Shown here in pieces: positions 44,388 to 55,982 of a stretch of 64,000 nucleotides of DNA (its first letter is position 1; each line of letters begins with the position of its first letter). Origin of the DNA: Mycolicibacterium moriokaense (lineage in GTDB: Bacteria > Actinomycetota > Actinomycetes > Mycobacteriales > Mycobacteriaceae). Where the stretch lies: NCBI RefSeq assembly GCF_003347205.1, contig NZ_QQBJ01000026.1:98625-162624 (forward strand), read 5' to 3'. A model generated the notes under the pieces. The model worked only from the letters and a program-made list of their open reading frames with translations. It did no database searches and was not told where the DNA came from. The position numbers and the translations under genes are program-made.

Positions 44388-46643
44388 ATGTCTGTTACAG
44401 AAATTGAGGACGGCGTTTTCGAGTCGACCGCCGTCATCGACAACGGGAGCTTCGGCGCCCGCACCATCCGCTTCGAGGCGGGCCGGCTCGCCCAGCAGGC
44501 CGCAGGCTCCGTCGTCGCCTACCTCGACGACGAGACCATGCTGCTGTCGGCCACCACGGCCAGCAAGACCCCCAAGGACCACTTCGACTTCTTCCCGTTG
44601 ACCATCGACGTCGAAGAGCGCATGTATGCCGCCGGGCGCATCCCCGGCTCGTTCTTCCGGCGCGAGGGTCGTCCCTCCACCGACGCGATCCTGACCTGCC
44701 GGCTGATCGACCGGCCGCTGCGCCCGACGTTCGTCTCGGGTCTGCGCAACGAGATCCAGGTCGTCGTCACGGTGATGAGCCTGGATCCCAAGGATCTCTA
44801 CGACGTGCTGGCGATCAACGCGGCCTCGGCGTCGACGCAGATCTCCGGCCTGCCGTTCGCCGGCCCCGTCGGCGGCGTGCGCGTCGCGCTGATCGACGGC
44901 CAGTGGGTGGCGTTCCCGACCGTCGAGCAGCTCGAGGGAGCGGTGTTCGACATGGTGGTCGCCGGTCGTAAGGCCGGTGACGATGTCGCGATCATGATGG
45001 TCGAGGCGGAGGCCACCGACAAGGTCATCGAGCTCATCGCAGGCGGCGCAGGCGCGCCGACCGAAGCCGTCGTGGCAGAGGGCCTGGAAGCCGCCAAGCC
45101 GTTCATCGCCACGCTGTGCACCGCTCAGGAGGAACTGGCCGCACGCGCGGGCAAGGAGACCGGCGAGTATCCGGTGTTCCCGGACTACCAGGACGACGTG
45201 TTCTACTCGGTCTCTTCCGTCGCCACCGACGAGCTGTCCAAGGCGCTCATCATCGCGGGCAAGGAAGAGCGCAACGACCGCACCGACGAGATCAAGGCCG
45301 AGGTTCTCGAGCGGCTGGCCGAGCAGTTCGCCGGCCGCGAGAAGGAGATCGGCGCCGCATTCCGGTCGCTGACCAAAAAGCTTGTCCGCCAGCGCATCCT
45401 GACCGACCACTTCCGCATCGACGGCCGTGGCATCACCGACATCCGCGCGCTGTCGGCCGAGGTGGCCGTCGTTCCCCGGGCGCACGGCAGCGCGCTGTTC
45501 GAGCGCGGTGAGACCCAGATCCTCGGTGTCACCACGCTGGACATGGTGAAGATGGCCCAGCAGATCGACTCGCTGGGGCCGGAAACCTCCAAGCGCTACA
45601 TGCACCACTACAACTTCCCGCCGTATTCGACCGGTGAGACCGGCCGGGTCGGGTCGCCGAAGCGCCGCGAGATCGGGCACGGTGCCCTGGCCGAGCGAGC
45701 GCTGGTGCCAGTGCTGCCCAGCGTCGAGGAGTTCCCGTACGCGATCCGGCAGGTGTCGGAGGCGCTGGGCTCCAACGGATCCACCTCGATGGGGTCGGTG
45801 TGCGCTTCGACGCTGGCGCTGCTGAACGCGGGTGTCCCGCTGAAGGCGCCCGTCGCGGGCATCGCGATGGGTCTGGTCTCCGACGACGTCGAGTTGGAGG
45901 ACGGCAACACCGAGCGTCGCTTCGTCGCGCTGACCGACATCCTCGGCGCAGAGGACGCCTTCGGCGACATGGACTTCAAGGTCGCCGGCACCAAGGACTT
46001 CGTCACCGCGCTGCAGTTGGACACCAAGCTCGACGGCATCCCGTCGACCGTGCTGGCCGGCGCGCTGTCGCAGGCCAAGGATGCGCGGCTGACCATCCTC
46101 GAGGTGATGGCCGAAGCCATCGACGGCCCCGACGAGATGAGCCCGTATGCACCGCGTGTGACGGCCATCAAGGTGCCGGTGGACAAGATCGGCGAGGTCA
46201 TCGGCCCCAAGGGCAAGATGATCAACTCGATCACCGAGGAGACCGGCGCGCAGATCTCGATCGAGGACGACGGCACCGTGTTCGTCGGCGCCACCGACGG
46301 CCCGTCGGCGCAGGCCGCGATCGACAAGATCAACGCGATCGCCAATCCTCAGCTGCCCAAGATCGGTGAGCGGTTCCTCGGAACCGTGGTCAAGACAACC
46401 GATTTCGGCGCGTTCGTGTCGCTGCTGCCGGGCCGTGACGGGCTGGTGCACATCTCCAAGCTCGGCCGCGGCAAGCGCATCGCCAAGGTCGAGGACGTGG
46501 TGAAGGTCGGCGACAAGCTGCGTGTGGAGATCGCCGACATCGACAACCGCGGCAAGATCTCGCTTGTCCTGGTATCGGAGGACGACGGGGCCGAAGCCGC
46601 CGCGACCGTTGATTCGCCCGTAGATGCCACGACCGGCAGCTGA
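44388..46643 (+). CDS. pnp: Polyribonucleotide nucleotidyltransferase (PNPase)
   Basis: 3'-5' phosphorolytic exoribonuclease that also makes RNA tails in mycobacteria (called gpsI in older annotation). The 751-residue protein has two RNase PH domains flanking an all-helical linker. Conserved segments are [22 protein letters not shown]-type [14 protein letters not shown], and [19 protein letters not shown] domain ([19 protein letters not shown], about 605) and an S1 domain ([26 protein letters not shown], about 665) follow. The next gene starts 20 bp before its stop. Confidence 0.97.
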   Translation: MSVTEIEDGVFESTAVIDNGSFGARTIRFEAGRLAQQAAGSVVAYLDDETMLLSATTASKTPKDHFDFFPLTIDVEERMYAAGRIPGSFFRREGRPSTDAILTCRLIDRPLRPTFVSGLRNEIQVVVTVMSLDPKDLYDVLAINAASASTQISGLPFAGPVGGVRVALIDGQWVAFPTVEQLEGAVFDMVVAGRKAGDDVAIMMVEAEATDKVIELIAGGAGAPTEAVVAEGLEAAKPFIATLCTAQEELAARAGKETGEYPVFPDYQDDVFYSVSSVATDELSKALIIAGKEERNDRTDEIKAEVLERLAEQFAGREKEIGAAFRSLTKKLVRQRILTDHFRIDGRGITDIRALSAEVAVVPRAHGSALFERGETQILGVTTLDMVKMAQQIDSLGPETSKRYMHHYNFPPYSTGETGRVGSPKRREIGHGALAERALVPVLPSVEEFPYAIRQVSEALGSNGSTSMGSVCASTLALLNAGVPLKAPVAGIAMGLVSDDVELEDGNTERRFVALTDILGAEDAFGDMDFKVAGTKDFVTALQLDTKLDGIPSTVLAGALSQAKDARLTILEVMAEAIDGPDEMSPYAPRVTAIKVPVDKIGEVIGPKGKMINSITEETGAQISIEDDGTVFVGATDGPSAQAAIDKINAIANPQLPKIGERFLGTVVKTTDFGAFVSLLPGRDGLVHISKLGRGKRIAKVEDVVKVGDKLRVEIADIDNRGKISLVLVSEDDGAEAAATVDSPVDATTGS

Positions 46644-47976
46644 CGGAAAGGCGGGCCTGCGACGGGTCCGCCGCGGCGGCGACTCCGCGACCACGTCCAC
46701 CGTGCGGCGCACCACCTTGCCCGGTGGCCTGCGTGTGGTGACCGAGTTCATCCCTTCGGTGCGCTCGGCCTCGGTCGGCGTGTGGGTCGGTGTCGGTTCG
46801 CGCGATGAGGGGCCCAGCGTCGCCGGCGCTGCGCACTTCCTCGAGCACCTGCTGTTCAAGTCGACCCCGACGCGCAGTGCGGTGGAGATCGCCCAGGCGG
46901 TGGATGCGGTCGGCGGTGAACTGAACGCATTCACGGCCCGGGAACACACCTGCTACTACGCACACGTGCTCGACACGGACCTCGAACTCGCGGTCGACCT
47001 CGTCGCCGACGTGGTGTTGCGGGGATCGTGCGCCCACGAGGACGTCGAGTTGGAACGCGCGGTGGTGCTCGAGGAGATCGCGATGCGCGACGACGACCCC
47101 GAGGACACCCTCGGCGATGTCTTCCTGTCCGCCGTCTTCGGCGGCCATCCGATCGGTCGGCCGGTGATCGGCAGCGCGGCTTCGGTTTCGGCGATGACGC
47201 GCTCGCAACTGCACTCGTTTCACGTGCGTCGCTACACCCCCGAGCGGATGGTGGTGGCGGTCGCGGGCAACGTCGACCATGACGAGGTGGTCGGTCTGGT
47301 GCGCGAGCACTTCGGCGCGCACCTGACACGCGGTCGCATCGCGGTGCCACCCCGCAAGGGCACCGGCCGGGTCACGGGGCAACCGTCGCTCGAGGTGGTG
47401 AACCGGGATGCCGAGCAGGCCCACATGTCGCTGGGCGTGCGGGTGCCCGGTCGGCACTGGAGGCACCGCTGGGCCCTTTCGGTTCTCAACACCGCGCTCG
47501 GCGGGGGTCTGAGTTCGCGCTTGTTCCAAGAGATTCGGGAAACGCGCGGGCTGGCCTACTCGGTGTACTCGACGGTCGACACGTTCTCCGACAGCGGTGC
47601 GCTGTCGGTCTACGCCGCCTGCCTGCCCGAGCGCTTCGCCGAGGTCGCGCGGGTGACAACGGATGTGCTGGAGAACGTGGCCCGCGACGGCATCACCGAA
47701 GCCGAGTGCCGCATCGCCAAGGGCTCGCTGCGCGGAGGCCTGGTGCTCGGCCTGGAGGACTCCGGGTCGCGGATGAACCGCATCGGCCGCAGCGAGTTGA
47801 ATTTCGGGGAGCACCGCAGCATCGACCAGACGCTGGCGCTGATCGACGAGGTGACTCTCGACCAGGTCAACGCGGTGGCGCGGCGGCTGCTGACCAGGCC
47901 GTTCGGTGCGGCGGTGCTGGGGCCCTACCGAACCAAAAGGTCGCTGCCGCAGTCGCTTCGGGCCATCGCGGGCTGA
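46624..47976 (+). CDS. M16-family zinc peptidase
   Basis: A 450-residue insulinase/mitochondrial-processing-peptidase-type protein. The inverted zinc motif is H71-F-L-E74-H75, with a downstream Glu in [11 protein letters not shown] (about residue 150). [24 protein letters not shown] marks the second domain. It is likely cytosolic. It corresponds to Rv2782c (pepR) next to the PNPase gene. ATG 46624 overlaps the pnp end by 20 bp. Confidence 0.92.
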   Translation: MPRPAADGKAGLRRVRRGGDSATTSTVRRTTLPGGLRVVTEFIPSVRSASVGVWVGVGSRDEGPSVAGAAHFLEHLLFKSTPTRSAVEIAQAVDAVGGELNAFTAREHTCYYAHVLDTDLELAVDLVADVVLRGSCAHEDVELERAVVLEEIAMRDDDPEDTLGDVFLSAVFGGHPIGRPVIGSAASVSAMTRSQLHSFHVRRYTPERMVVAVAGNVDHDEVVGLVREHFGAHLTRGRIAVPPRKGTGRVTGQPSLEVVNRDAEQAHMSLGVRVPGRHWRHRWALSVLNTALGGGLSSRLFQEIRETRGLAYSVYSTVDTFSDSGALSVYAACLPERFAEVARVTTDVLENVARDGITEAECRIAKGSLRGGLVLGLEDSGSRMNRIGRSELNFGEHRSIDQTLALIDEVTLDQVNAVARRLLTRPFGAAVLGPYRTKRSLPQSLRAIAG

Positions 47977-47980
47977 TCGG

Positions 47981-47986
47981 TACGGT
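47981..47986 (+). promoter_or_regulatory. Possible leaderless -10 box for the beta-lactamase gene
   Basis: TACGGT with 7 nt to GTG 47994. GGGAG in the spacer could alternatively act as a ribosome-binding site for read-through mRNA. Confidence 0.4.
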
Positions 47987-47993
47987 GGGAGCG

Positions 47994-48887
47994 GTGAAAC
48001 ACTTCTCCCGACGAAGCATGCTGGTCGGCGGATTGGCCGTGGCCGGCCTCGCCGCCTCCGCTCAGACGCCCGCTCTCGCCGACTCCTCAGCCGACGCCGT
48101 CAACGATCGAATCGAGGCGTTGCAGCGCCAGCACAGCGCGAAGATCGGGGTCTACGCCGTCGACCTGGCCTCTGGGCGCACGCTGTCTCACCTCGACAAT
48201 GAGCCATTTGCCATGTGTTCGACGTTCAAGGTCTACGCCGCGGCTCGCGTGCTGCAGATGGTGCAGAACAAGGCGCTGGATCTCAACCGGCAGGTGTTCG
48301 TCGACCCCGCGCAGTCGGCGTTGCCGAACTCGCCGCGGACCGCTCCGAACTCCGGCGGCTGGATGTCGCTGGCCGACCTGTGCGCGGCGGCGGTACAGGT
48401 CAGCGACAACGGGGCAGGCAACCTGGTGCTGCAGACGATCGGCGGGCCGGGTGCGGTCACCGACTTCGCGCGCAGTATCGGCGACGACCGCACCCGCCTG
48501 GATCGCTGGGAGATCGAGCTGAACTCGGCCGCCCCCGGCGACCCGCGCGACACCAGCACGCCGCGCGCCCTGGGTGAGGGCTACCGCAGCGTGCTCGCCG
48601 GCACCGTGCTGGCGCCCCCCCAGCGCGGCCAACTCGAGGATTGGATGCGGGCCAACCAGACGTCGGCCGTGCGTGGCGGCCTGCCGGCGGGGTGGACCAC
48701 CGCGGACAAGACCGGTAGCGGCGACTACGGCAGCACCAACGACGTCGGCATCGCCTACGGGCCCGATGGCCAGCGGGTGCTTCTGGCGATCATGACCCGG
48801 TCGCGGACCGACGACCCGATCGCGCCGAACAATCGCCAGCTGATCAGTGAACTGGCCCAGGCCGTCGTGCCGGGGCTGGTGGGATGA
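47994..48887 (+). CDS. Class A beta-lactamase
   Basis: A 297-residue serine beta-lactamase. All active-site motifs are present: S76-T-F-K79, S137-D138-N139, E173 in the ExxLN omega loop, and K239-T-G. The N-terminus [21 protein letters not shown] is a twin-arginine-type signal, so the enzyme should fold before export, as does BlaC of M. tuberculosis. It is about 10 residues shorter than BlaC and in a different neighbourhood. The adjoining rhomboid starts 4 bp after its stop. Confidence 0.94.
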   Translation: MKHFSRRSMLVGGLAVAGLAASAQTPALADSSADAVNDRIEALQRQHSAKIGVYAVDLASGRTLSHLDNEPFAMCSTFKVYAAARVLQMVQNKALDLNRQVFVDPAQSALPNSPRTAPNSGGWMSLADLCAAAVQVSDNGAGNLVLQTIGGPGAVTDFARSIGDDRTRLDRWEIELNSAAPGDPRDTSTPRALGEGYRSVLAGTVLAPPQRGQLEDWMRANQTSAVRGGLPAGWTTADKTGSGDYGSTNDVGIAYGPDGQRVLLAIMTRSRTDDPIAPNNRQLISELAQAVVPGLVG

Positions 48888-48891
48888 ACCG

Positions 48892-49737
48892 GTGAGCACC
48901 CCGAGCACTCCGCAACCGCCCGCCGAGGTGCCGACCTGCTATCGCCACCCGGATCGCGCGACCTACGTCAGTTGCACGCGCTGTCACCGCTACATCTGCC
49001 CGGAGTGCATGCGCGACGCCGCGGTGGGCCACCAATGCGTCGAATGCGTCGACGCGGGAGCCCGCACGGTGCGGCCACCGCGGACGCAGTCCGGTGCCCG
49101 CCTCGGTGCGAGCACCCCGGTGGTGACATTCACCCTGATCGCGATCAACGCGGTGCTCTTCGTCGCCCAGATCGCTTCGCGGAATATCCAAGCGGCGCTG
49201 GCGATGTGGTCGCCGGCCGTCGCCGACGGCGAGTGGTACCGGCTGATCACCTCGGCGTTCCTGCACAACGGGATCACCCACATCCTGTTCAACATGTTCG
49301 CCTTGTTCGTGGTCGGCCCGCCGCTGGAGGTCTGGCTCGGTCGGCTGCGCTTCAGCGCGCTCTACCTGTTGAGCGCTCTCGGCGGTTCGGTGCTGGTCTA
49401 TCTGTTCTCGCCGTTGAACGCGGCGACGGTCGGTGCGTCGGGAGCGGTATTCGGTTTGTTCGCAGCCACTTTCGTGGTGGCCAGGAAAGTGAACGTCGAC
49501 ATCCGCTGGGTCGTCATCATGATCGTGATAAACCTGGTCATCACGTTCACCGTCCCGTCGATCAGCTGGCAGGGACATCTGGGCGGGCTGGTGACCGGCG
49601 GCCTGGTCGCCGTCGCTTACGCCTACGCCCCGCGAGACAACCGCGTGTTGGTGCAGGCCGGGGCCACGGCTGCGATCGTGGTGCTGTTCGCGGTCCTGAT
49701 CTGGTGGCGCACAAGCCAACTGCTGATGCTGACCTAG
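48892..49737 (+). CDS. Rhomboid-family serine protease with N-terminal zinc-binding motif
   Basis: A 281-residue intramembrane protease. The catalytic Ser is in GASGAVFG (S183), the His in WQGHLGG (H229), and the oxyanion Asn in HILFNMF (N134). Before the six-helix core is a cytosolic Cys/His cluster (C16, H19, C28, C31, C36, C39, C49, C52) resembling a B-box-type zinc finger, as in the actinobacterial group that includes Rv0110 (recalled). GTG 48892 lies 4 bp after the beta-lactamase stop, implying co-transcription. The substrate is unknown. Confidence 0.88.
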   Translation: MSTPSTPQPPAEVPTCYRHPDRATYVSCTRCHRYICPECMRDAAVGHQCVECVDAGARTVRPPRTQSGARLGASTPVVTFTLIAINAVLFVAQIASRNIQAALAMWSPAVADGEWYRLITSAFLHNGITHILFNMFALFVVGPPLEVWLGRLRFSALYLLSALGGSVLVYLFSPLNAATVGASGAVFGLFAATFVVARKVNVDIRWVVIMIVINLVITFTVPSISWQGHLGGLVTGGLVAVAYAYAPRDNRVLVQAGATAAIVVLFAVLIWWRTSQLLMLT

Positions 49738-49747
49738 GAGTCGTCGG

Positions 49748-51493
49748 TCACGACTGCTGCGTCAGCGGGGACGGGGCAGGGGCGCCATCGCGATAGGGGC
49801 TGGGCCGCATCACGTCACCACAAAACCACGCCGTCGGCACGACTGCCCCGTGTACCAGTACGACCTGGTTCCAGACCTGCGCTCCCCACCGCCGTGCCGA
49901 CTCCAGCGACGCGGCGTCACGCACCGCGTCGCGACGCACCCAGAGGCCGCCGCCGTCCGGCATCGGCAACAGCACCAGGTAGTCGCGGTCGAATCGCGGA
50001 TCGCCGGGCAGGCCGAGTTCGATGCGCTCGCCCCAACCGGGCCAGATCTTGATGAAGGTGGGTTTGACGTCGGTCAAGACGTAATTGCGCAGTCCCGGCA
50101 TGTCCTTGCGCTGCCACGCTTCGGCGATGCGCCGCTCGGCCAGTCCCGCCAGGTCGACGAATCTCAGCCGGCTGGTCAGCGACGTGCCGCCCCCGTCGAC
50201 GGTCAGCAGGGAACCGTCGCGAACGCCGAGGATGTCCGCGTAGCCGTTGAAGATGTATCCGGTGTTCTGCGCGATGTCGCAGAGTCCGGCCGACGGGCTT
50301 CGTTGAAAAGTCCGCGCGCCTGCGAAATAGGAGTTGAGGGCGATAGCTGCGATGACAGCGATGCCGGCGACTGCCATCCACCGCCCGCGGAGGGGAAGGC
50401 CGCCCATCAGCGGCGCGGCAGCCAACGTCACCGTCAGTGCGCCGAGCGGCCACACCGGTGTGGCGAATCGGTATTGCGCCATCCAATCCGGTTGTAACAC
50501 CGCATAACTCACCACAGCGAGGCTGAGCGGCACCAGCAGGATTGACACGGCCGTGGCGGTGGGGCCGCCGCGGGCCAGGGCGACCGCGACCGTCACCGCG
50601 CACGGCAGCGCGACGAACCAGCCGATGTAGACGACCAGTGCCGCGGGCCTGTCGACGGCGTCCAGACCCGAAAGTCGTTGGCCCTTCGCTCTGGCGGTGT
50701 TCGGCACGTAGTCGCCGAAGGTGGCCAGCCGCCAGATCATGTACGCGCCGAACGGAACAGCGAACGCGGCAAGAGACTTCAGGCACGCGATCGCGGTGTG
50801 GCGTCGGTCGCTGCGACCGGCGACCAGAAACGCCGCGAGCGGAAAGGCGGCGGCGTACACGATGCCGTCGGGCCGGGTGAGGGCCGCCAACGCCGCCAGC
50901 CCACCGGCCATGACGGCCGTATGCGCCGCGGTCATCCTCCCTGTCACCGCGGCGCGGGCCAGCACGGCGCCGAGCGCGGTGACCAGGCACGCGAACAATC
51001 CGTTCTCCAATCCGCTGGTGACCCAGATGGCGAACGACGGCACGAGTGCGGTGGCGGTTCCGGCGACGATCGTCAACAACACCGGGCGACGGCTCACCGC
51101 GGTCGCGACGGCGTACATCGCCGAGAACGTGCCGAAGCAGAAGACGAGCGCGACCACCTTAGGGAAGAGCACGATATCCGAGGTGCCGCCCCAGGCGCCG
51201 TGATCGAACAGCCGTAACCACCGCCCGACGACCAGGACCGCCAGCCAGGTCGGGCTCGAGAAGCCTTCCACGGGTGGCGAGCCGGGCTGGATCACGGGCC
51301 CGGCGCCGCTGGACAGCGACCGTGCGTAGGCGAACGTCAACCCGGCGTCGTCGACGAGCCACCGCCCGTAGAAGACACAGTGAAACGCGGTGACGGCGGT
51401 CGGCACCCCGGCCGCAACCATCCAGCGACTCAGGCGCGTCGCCACACTGGCGTCGGTGGCGACGGTGCCGGCGTCTACAGGGATGCCGGTCAT
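49748..51493 (-). CDS. GT-C-fold membrane glycosyltransferase, AftB-like
   Basis: A 581-residue protein with about 10 membrane helices and a C-terminal extracytoplasmic domain. The first external loop reads WLVDDAGLTFAYARSL, followed by GPVIQPGSPPVEGFSSPTWL. This is the DDA...R/YARxL...G..VEGfssPxW pattern of polyprenyl-phosphate-dependent GT-C enzymes such as the arabinofuranosyltransferase AftB. It likely acts on cell-envelope polysaccharide; donor and acceptor are inferred, not shown. The ATG at 51493 has no notable ribosome-binding site. Confidence 0.7.
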   Translation of the reverse strand: MTGIPVDAGTVATDASVATRLSRWMVAAGVPTAVTAFHCVFYGRWLVDDAGLTFAYARSLSSGAGPVIQPGSPPVEGFSSPTWLAVLVVGRWLRLFDHGAWGGTSDIVLFPKVVALVFCFGTFSAMYAVATAVSRRPVLLTIVAGTATALVPSFAIWVTSGLENGLFACLVTALGAVLARAAVTGRMTAAHTAVMAGGLAALAALTRPDGIVYAAAFPLAAFLVAGRSDRRHTAIACLKSLAAFAVPFGAYMIWRLATFGDYVPNTARAKGQRLSGLDAVDRPAALVVYIGWFVALPCAVTVAVALARGGPTATAVSILLVPLSLAVVSYAVLQPDWMAQYRFATPVWPLGALTVTLAAAPLMGGLPLRGRWMAVAGIAVIAAIALNSYFAGARTFQRSPSAGLCDIAQNTGYIFNGYADILGVRDGSLLTVDGGGTSLTSRLRFVDLAGLAERRIAEAWQRKDMPGLRNYVLTDVKPTFIKIWPGWGERIELGLPGDPRFDRDYLVLLPMPDGGGLWVRRDAVRDAASLESARRWGAQVWNQVVLVHGAVVPTAWFCGDVMRPSPYRDGAPAPSPLTQQS

Positions 51494-51558
51494 AGCGGAA
51501 ACGATGGCACGACCGCACCCGTCTGGTATCGGGAATCGGATCGGCCAGACTGTGTGGT

Positions 51559-51945
51559 GTGTCGGCGATCGATGACTGCCCGTGCGGCAGCGGCGAGGTG
51601 TTCACCCGCTGCTGTCAGCCCCTGCACACGGGCGAGCGGTCAGCCGCGACCGCGGAGGAGTTGATGAGGTCGCGCTACAGCGCGTTCGCGGTGGGGGACC
51701 TGGACTACCTGTGGCGGACGTGGCATCCGCGCACCCGGCCCGACGCGCTCGCGCCGACAGACGAGGAGTGGACCGGTCTGGAGATCCTCGACACTGTGGG
51801 CGGACGGGAAGGCGACGACGCGGGGATGGTGGAGTTCCGCGCTCACTACCGCAGGAACCGACGAAGCGGGACGCTTCATGAGCGGTCCCGCTTCGCCGTC
51901 AGAGCCCGTCGGTGGTTCTACGTGGACGGGGAGTTGTTCGGTTGA
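51559..51945 (+). CDS. YchJ/UPF0225 family protein with SEC-C motif
   Basis: A 128-residue protein. The N-terminal SEC-C zinc motif is [13 protein letters not shown], followed by the YchJ NTF2-like domain ([24 protein letters not shown]). A second C-terminal SEC-C motif found in some homologues is absent. Function is unknown. GTG 51559. It ends 4 bp before the stop of the converging ald gene. Confidence 0.82.
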   Translation: MSAIDDCPCGSGEVFTRCCQPLHTGERSAATAEELMRSRYSAFAVGDLDYLWRTWHPRTRPDALAPTDEEWTGLEILDTVGGREGDDAGMVEFRAHYRRNRRSGTLHERSRFAVRARRWFYVDGELFG

Positions 51946-51949
51946 CCGA

Positions 51950-53065
51950 TCAGACCAGCAAGTCGGCCGGGTCGGTGAAGGGCAGATCGAGATCGGAGGC
52001 CACCTGCTCGGAGAGCAGCGCACCCTTGTGGGTCGAAAGGCCCTTCGCCAGAGCGGAATCGGCCTGGCACGCGGCCTTCCAGCCCCGCTCGGCAAGCTTG
52101 ACCACATAGGGCATGGTCGCGTTGGTCAGCGCGTAGGTCGACGTCCGCGGCACGGCGCCGGGCATGTTGGCCACGCAGTAGAAGACGGTGTCGTGCACCG
52201 CGAAGGTGGGGTCGTCGTGCGTCGTGGGGTGCGAGTCCTCGAAGCAGCCGCCCTGGTCGATCGCGATGTCGACCAGAACCGCGCCCGACTTCATGTGCGC
52301 GACAGTGGAATTGGTGACCAGCTTGGGCGCCTTCGCGCCCGGCACCAGCACGGCGCCGATGACCAGGTCGGCTCCCTTGACCGCATCCTCGAGGTCCAGC
52401 ATCGACGAGTAGCGCGTCTCGATCGACCCGCTGCTCTCGTTGTCGATCTTGCGCAGCGTGTTCACGTTGACGTCGAACACGTTGACGTGCGCACCCATGC
52501 CCTTGGCGATGCGGGCAGCGTTGTAGCCGGCGACGCCGCCGCCGATCACCACGACCTCGGCGGGGGCCACACCCGGCACGCCGCCCATCAGGACGCCGCG
52601 GCCGCCGTGGCTGCGCATCAGGTGGTACGCGCCGACCTGTGCCGACAGTCGGCCCGCGACCTCGCTCATGGGGGCCAGCAGCGGCAGCGCGCCGTCGCCG
52701 GTCTGCACGGTCTCGTAGGCGATCGACGTGGTGCCGGACGCCATCAGGGCGTCGGTGCACGGCTTCGACGCCGCCAGGTGCAGGTAGGTGAACAGCGTCT
52801 GCCCCTCGCGCATCCGGCTGTACTCAGGCTCGATGGGCTCCTTGACCTTCAGCAGCAGTTCGGCCTCGGCCCACACCTCGTCGACGCTGTTGATCATCTG
52901 GGCGCCGGCCCGCTTGAAGTCGGCGTCGGAGATCGCTGAGCCTTCGCCGGCGCCCGCCTGAATGAGCACCTCGTGTCCGCGGTGGACCAGTTCGGCCACA
53001 CCCGCCGGGGTGATGGCAACTCGGAATTCGTTGTTCTTGATCTCGGTCGGGACGCCGACGCGCAT
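51950..53065 (-). CDS. ald: Alanine dehydrogenase
   Basis: NAD-dependent oxidative deamination of L-alanine and reductive amination of pyruvate (also glyoxylate to glycine in M. tuberculosis). The 371-residue protein has the substrate residues K in LLKVKEP and H in TYLHLAAS, the NAD Rossmann motif [16 protein letters not shown], and GSTAIAYETV-type [12 protein letters not shown] 53065 with GGAG gives exactly the family length; an earlier start at 53071 is rejected. It is divergent from the Lrp/AsnC regulator, as in Rv2780/Rv2779c. Confidence 0.96.
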   Translation of the reverse strand: MRVGVPTEIKNNEFRVAITPAGVAELVHRGHEVLIQAGAGEGSAISDADFKRAGAQMINSVDEVWAEAELLLKVKEPIEPEYSRMREGQTLFTYLHLAASKPCTDALMASGTTSIAYETVQTGDGALPLLAPMSEVAGRLSAQVGAYHLMRSHGGRGVLMGGVPGVAPAEVVVIGGGVAGYNAARIAKGMGAHVNVFDVNVNTLRKIDNESSGSIETRYSSMLDLEDAVKGADLVIGAVLVPGAKAPKLVTNSTVAHMKSGAVLVDIAIDQGGCFEDSHPTTHDDPTFAVHDTVFYCVANMPGAVPRTSTYALTNATMPYVVKLAERGWKAACQADSALAKGLSTHKGALLSEQVASDLDLPFTDPADLLV

Positions 53066-53158
53066 GATCACTCCTGATCGTCGATGGAATGAGGATAATT
53101 GTGAAGAAGATTCGGAACTACCGCAATAGAGTCGGATATTGTTCGATATGATTGCGCT
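53066..53158. promoter_or_regulatory. Divergent ald / Lrp-type regulator control region
   Basis: This 93-bp AT-rich gap contains ATAT-TGTTCG-ATAT (53136-53149). A wider inverted repeat CGCAAT (53122-53127) / ATTGCG (53151-53156) is also present. The Lrp-family protein encoded alongside is known in M. tuberculosis (AldR) to bind this gap; which of these repeats is the box here is inference. Confidence 0.5.
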
Positions 53159-53674
53159 ATGACAGAAGGATCGTCAGCCGGGACGGTGAGTCGGCCGCGT
53201 CCGTCGAAGGATGTTCGGCCCGCCGAGTTGGACGAGGTGGACCGGCGGATCCTGATCGCCCTGCACCGCGACGCCCGCATACCCAACAGCGCCCTCGCCG
53301 ACGCCGTCGGCATCGCGCCGTCGACGTGCCACGGCAGGGTGCGCCGACTGCACGAACTCGGGGTCATCCGCGGCTTCTACGCCGACATCGACCCGGCGGC
53401 CATCGGTTTGTCCCTGCAGGCGATGATCTCGGTGAGTCTGCAGGCCAACGCCAGGGCCAAGATCCGCAGCTTCATCCAGCACATCAGGCGCAAGCCGCAG
53501 GTGATGGACGTGTACTTCCTGGCGGGCGCCGACGACTTCATTCTTCACGTCGCCGCCCGCGACACCGAGGACCTGCGGGCGTTCGTGGTGGAGAACCTCA
53601 ACGCCGACGCCGACGTCGCAGGGACGCAGACGTCGCTGATCTTCGAGCACCTGCGGGGCGCCTCACCGCTGTAA
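53159..53674 (+). CDS. aldR: Lrp/AsnC-family regulator (AldR-like)
   Basis: A 171-residue protein. A disordered N-terminus precedes the HTH (VDRRILIALHRDARIPNSALADAVGIAPSTCHGRVRRL), then the RAM ligand domain (MISVSLQANARAKIRSFI, VYFLAGADDFILHVAARDTEDLRAFV). In M. tuberculosis the orthologue represses ald, with alanine and other amino acids as effectors. The divergent position supports the same role. Confidence 0.92.
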   Translation: MTEGSSAGTVSRPRPSKDVRPAELDEVDRRILIALHRDARIPNSALADAVGIAPSTCHGRVRRLHELGVIRGFYADIDPAAIGLSLQAMISVSLQANARAKIRSFIQHIRRKPQVMDVYFLAGADDFILHVAARDTEDLRAFVVENLNADADVAGTQTSLIFEHLRGASPL

Positions 53675-53694
53675 CCCGGGCGATAGCTACGGGT

Positions 53695-54015
53695 ATGGAA
53701 ACCCAAGTCAACGTCGTGGTGAAGTCGGTGGGGATGCTATGCGCGGTGGCGCTCGCCGCCGGCGCGCTCGCAGCCGCATCAGCCGCCGCGCCGTCGGGCC
53801 CGTCGACGGCATCCACGGTGATTGCCGATCTTCAGGCGCACGGATTTCAGGTGATCCTGAACAGGACCGGCGCCGTGCCGCTCGACCGGTGTGTGGTCAC
53901 GTCGGTGCACCCGGGCCAGACCTTCGCCAGGACGGACTCCGGGTCGCCTGGGGCGGGGACCAGCATCGTCACGACCGTCGTCGCGAAGACCGTGTACGTC
54001 GACGTCGACTGCTGA
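53695..54015 (+). CDS. Small secreted protein with PASTA-like sequence
   Basis: A 106-residue protein. Residues 9-33 form a signal peptide (MLCAVALAAGALAAASA). The mature roughly 70 residues, with IADLQAHGFQVILNRTG and VTSVHPGQT, resemble one PASTA repeat and contain two cysteines (DRCVV and the terminal DVDC) that could form a disulfide. A role in binding peptidoglycan fragments would be inference. The ATG follows the Lrp gene by 20 bp. Confidence 0.6.
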   Translation: METQVNVVVKSVGMLCAVALAAGALAAASAAAPSGPSTASTVIADLQAHGFQVILNRTGAVPLDRCVVTSVHPGQTFARTDSGSPGAGTSIVTTVVAKTVYVDVDC

Positions 54016-54158
54016 ACGCTCTTCGGATTCTGGCCGGCCGCTCCCGACACCTGTTGCCGCGAAGCGACTTCGGTGATCGCGAGGTCGGGGGGCAACGTCC
54101 GATACGTCGCGAAGACGCCAAGAACCGGGTGACCGGGGCCGAAGGACCTTCCGATGCG
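54016..54158. other. Intergenic gap with no recognised feature
   Basis: This 143-bp stretch lies between the PASTA-like gene and the converging universal stress protein gene. No ORF, strong hairpin or repeat was seen. Confidence 0.5.
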
Positions 54159-55507
<1,349 letters not shown>

Positions 55508-55508
55508 C

Positions 55509-55982
55509 ATGACCGGCAGCCGGGGCGAGCGTGCACTGCGCATCCAGCTGCTCATCGTGTTCATGTGCATCGCGCTGGTCGTGTATTTCCTTCTACTCGG
55601 CCGGATCGCTTGGGCGTTCATCACGTCCGGAAGTGGGGCAGCGATCGGGCTCGGCTTCGCGATACTGGTCATGCCGCTGATCGGTATCTGGGTGATGGTC
55701 AGCACGCTGCAGGCCGGACTCGCACACCAACGGCTGGCGCGGCTGGCGCGCGAGGCGGATATGGAGCTGGACGTCAGCGGGCTGCCGCGGATGCCGTCGG
55801 GCCGGATCCAGCGCGATGCGGCCGACAGGCTGTTCGAAACCGTTCGCGATGAGCTGGAGGAGGACCGCGGCAACTGGCTGCGGTGGTACCGCCTTGCGAG
55901 GGCTTACGACTACGCAGGCGACCGAAGCCGTGCCAGAGAGGCGATGAAGAAGGCCGTCGAACTTCAGGAAGCGCAACGATGA
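55509..55982 (+). CDS. Two-helix membrane protein
   Basis: A 157-residue protein with two membrane segments (about 12-34 and 43-66). A cytosolic C-terminal part follows, with WLRWYRLARAYDYAGDRSRAREAMKKAVEL resembling one TPR unit. The function is unknown, although it is conserved in position beside dapB (Rv2772c). The ATG follows dapB by 1 bp, and the stop overlaps the next gene (ATGA), so all three are coupled. Confidence 0.8.
   Translation: MTGSRGERALRIQLLIVFMCIALVVYFLLLGRIAWAFITSGSGAAIGLGFAILVMPLIGIWVMVSTLQAGLAHQRLARLAREADMELDVSGLPRMPSGRIQRDAADRLFETVRDELEEDRGNWLRWYRLARAYDYAGDRSRAREAMKKAVELQEAQR

Noticed and set aside
44376-46949. 857-codon minus-strand frame opposite pnp
   Set aside because: It is an antisense shadow of a highly conserved PNPase gene and has no domain or start context.
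54016-54158. Possible small gene between the PASTA-like and universal stress protein genes
   Set aside because: No frame with a plausible start, ribosome-binding site or recognisable product.
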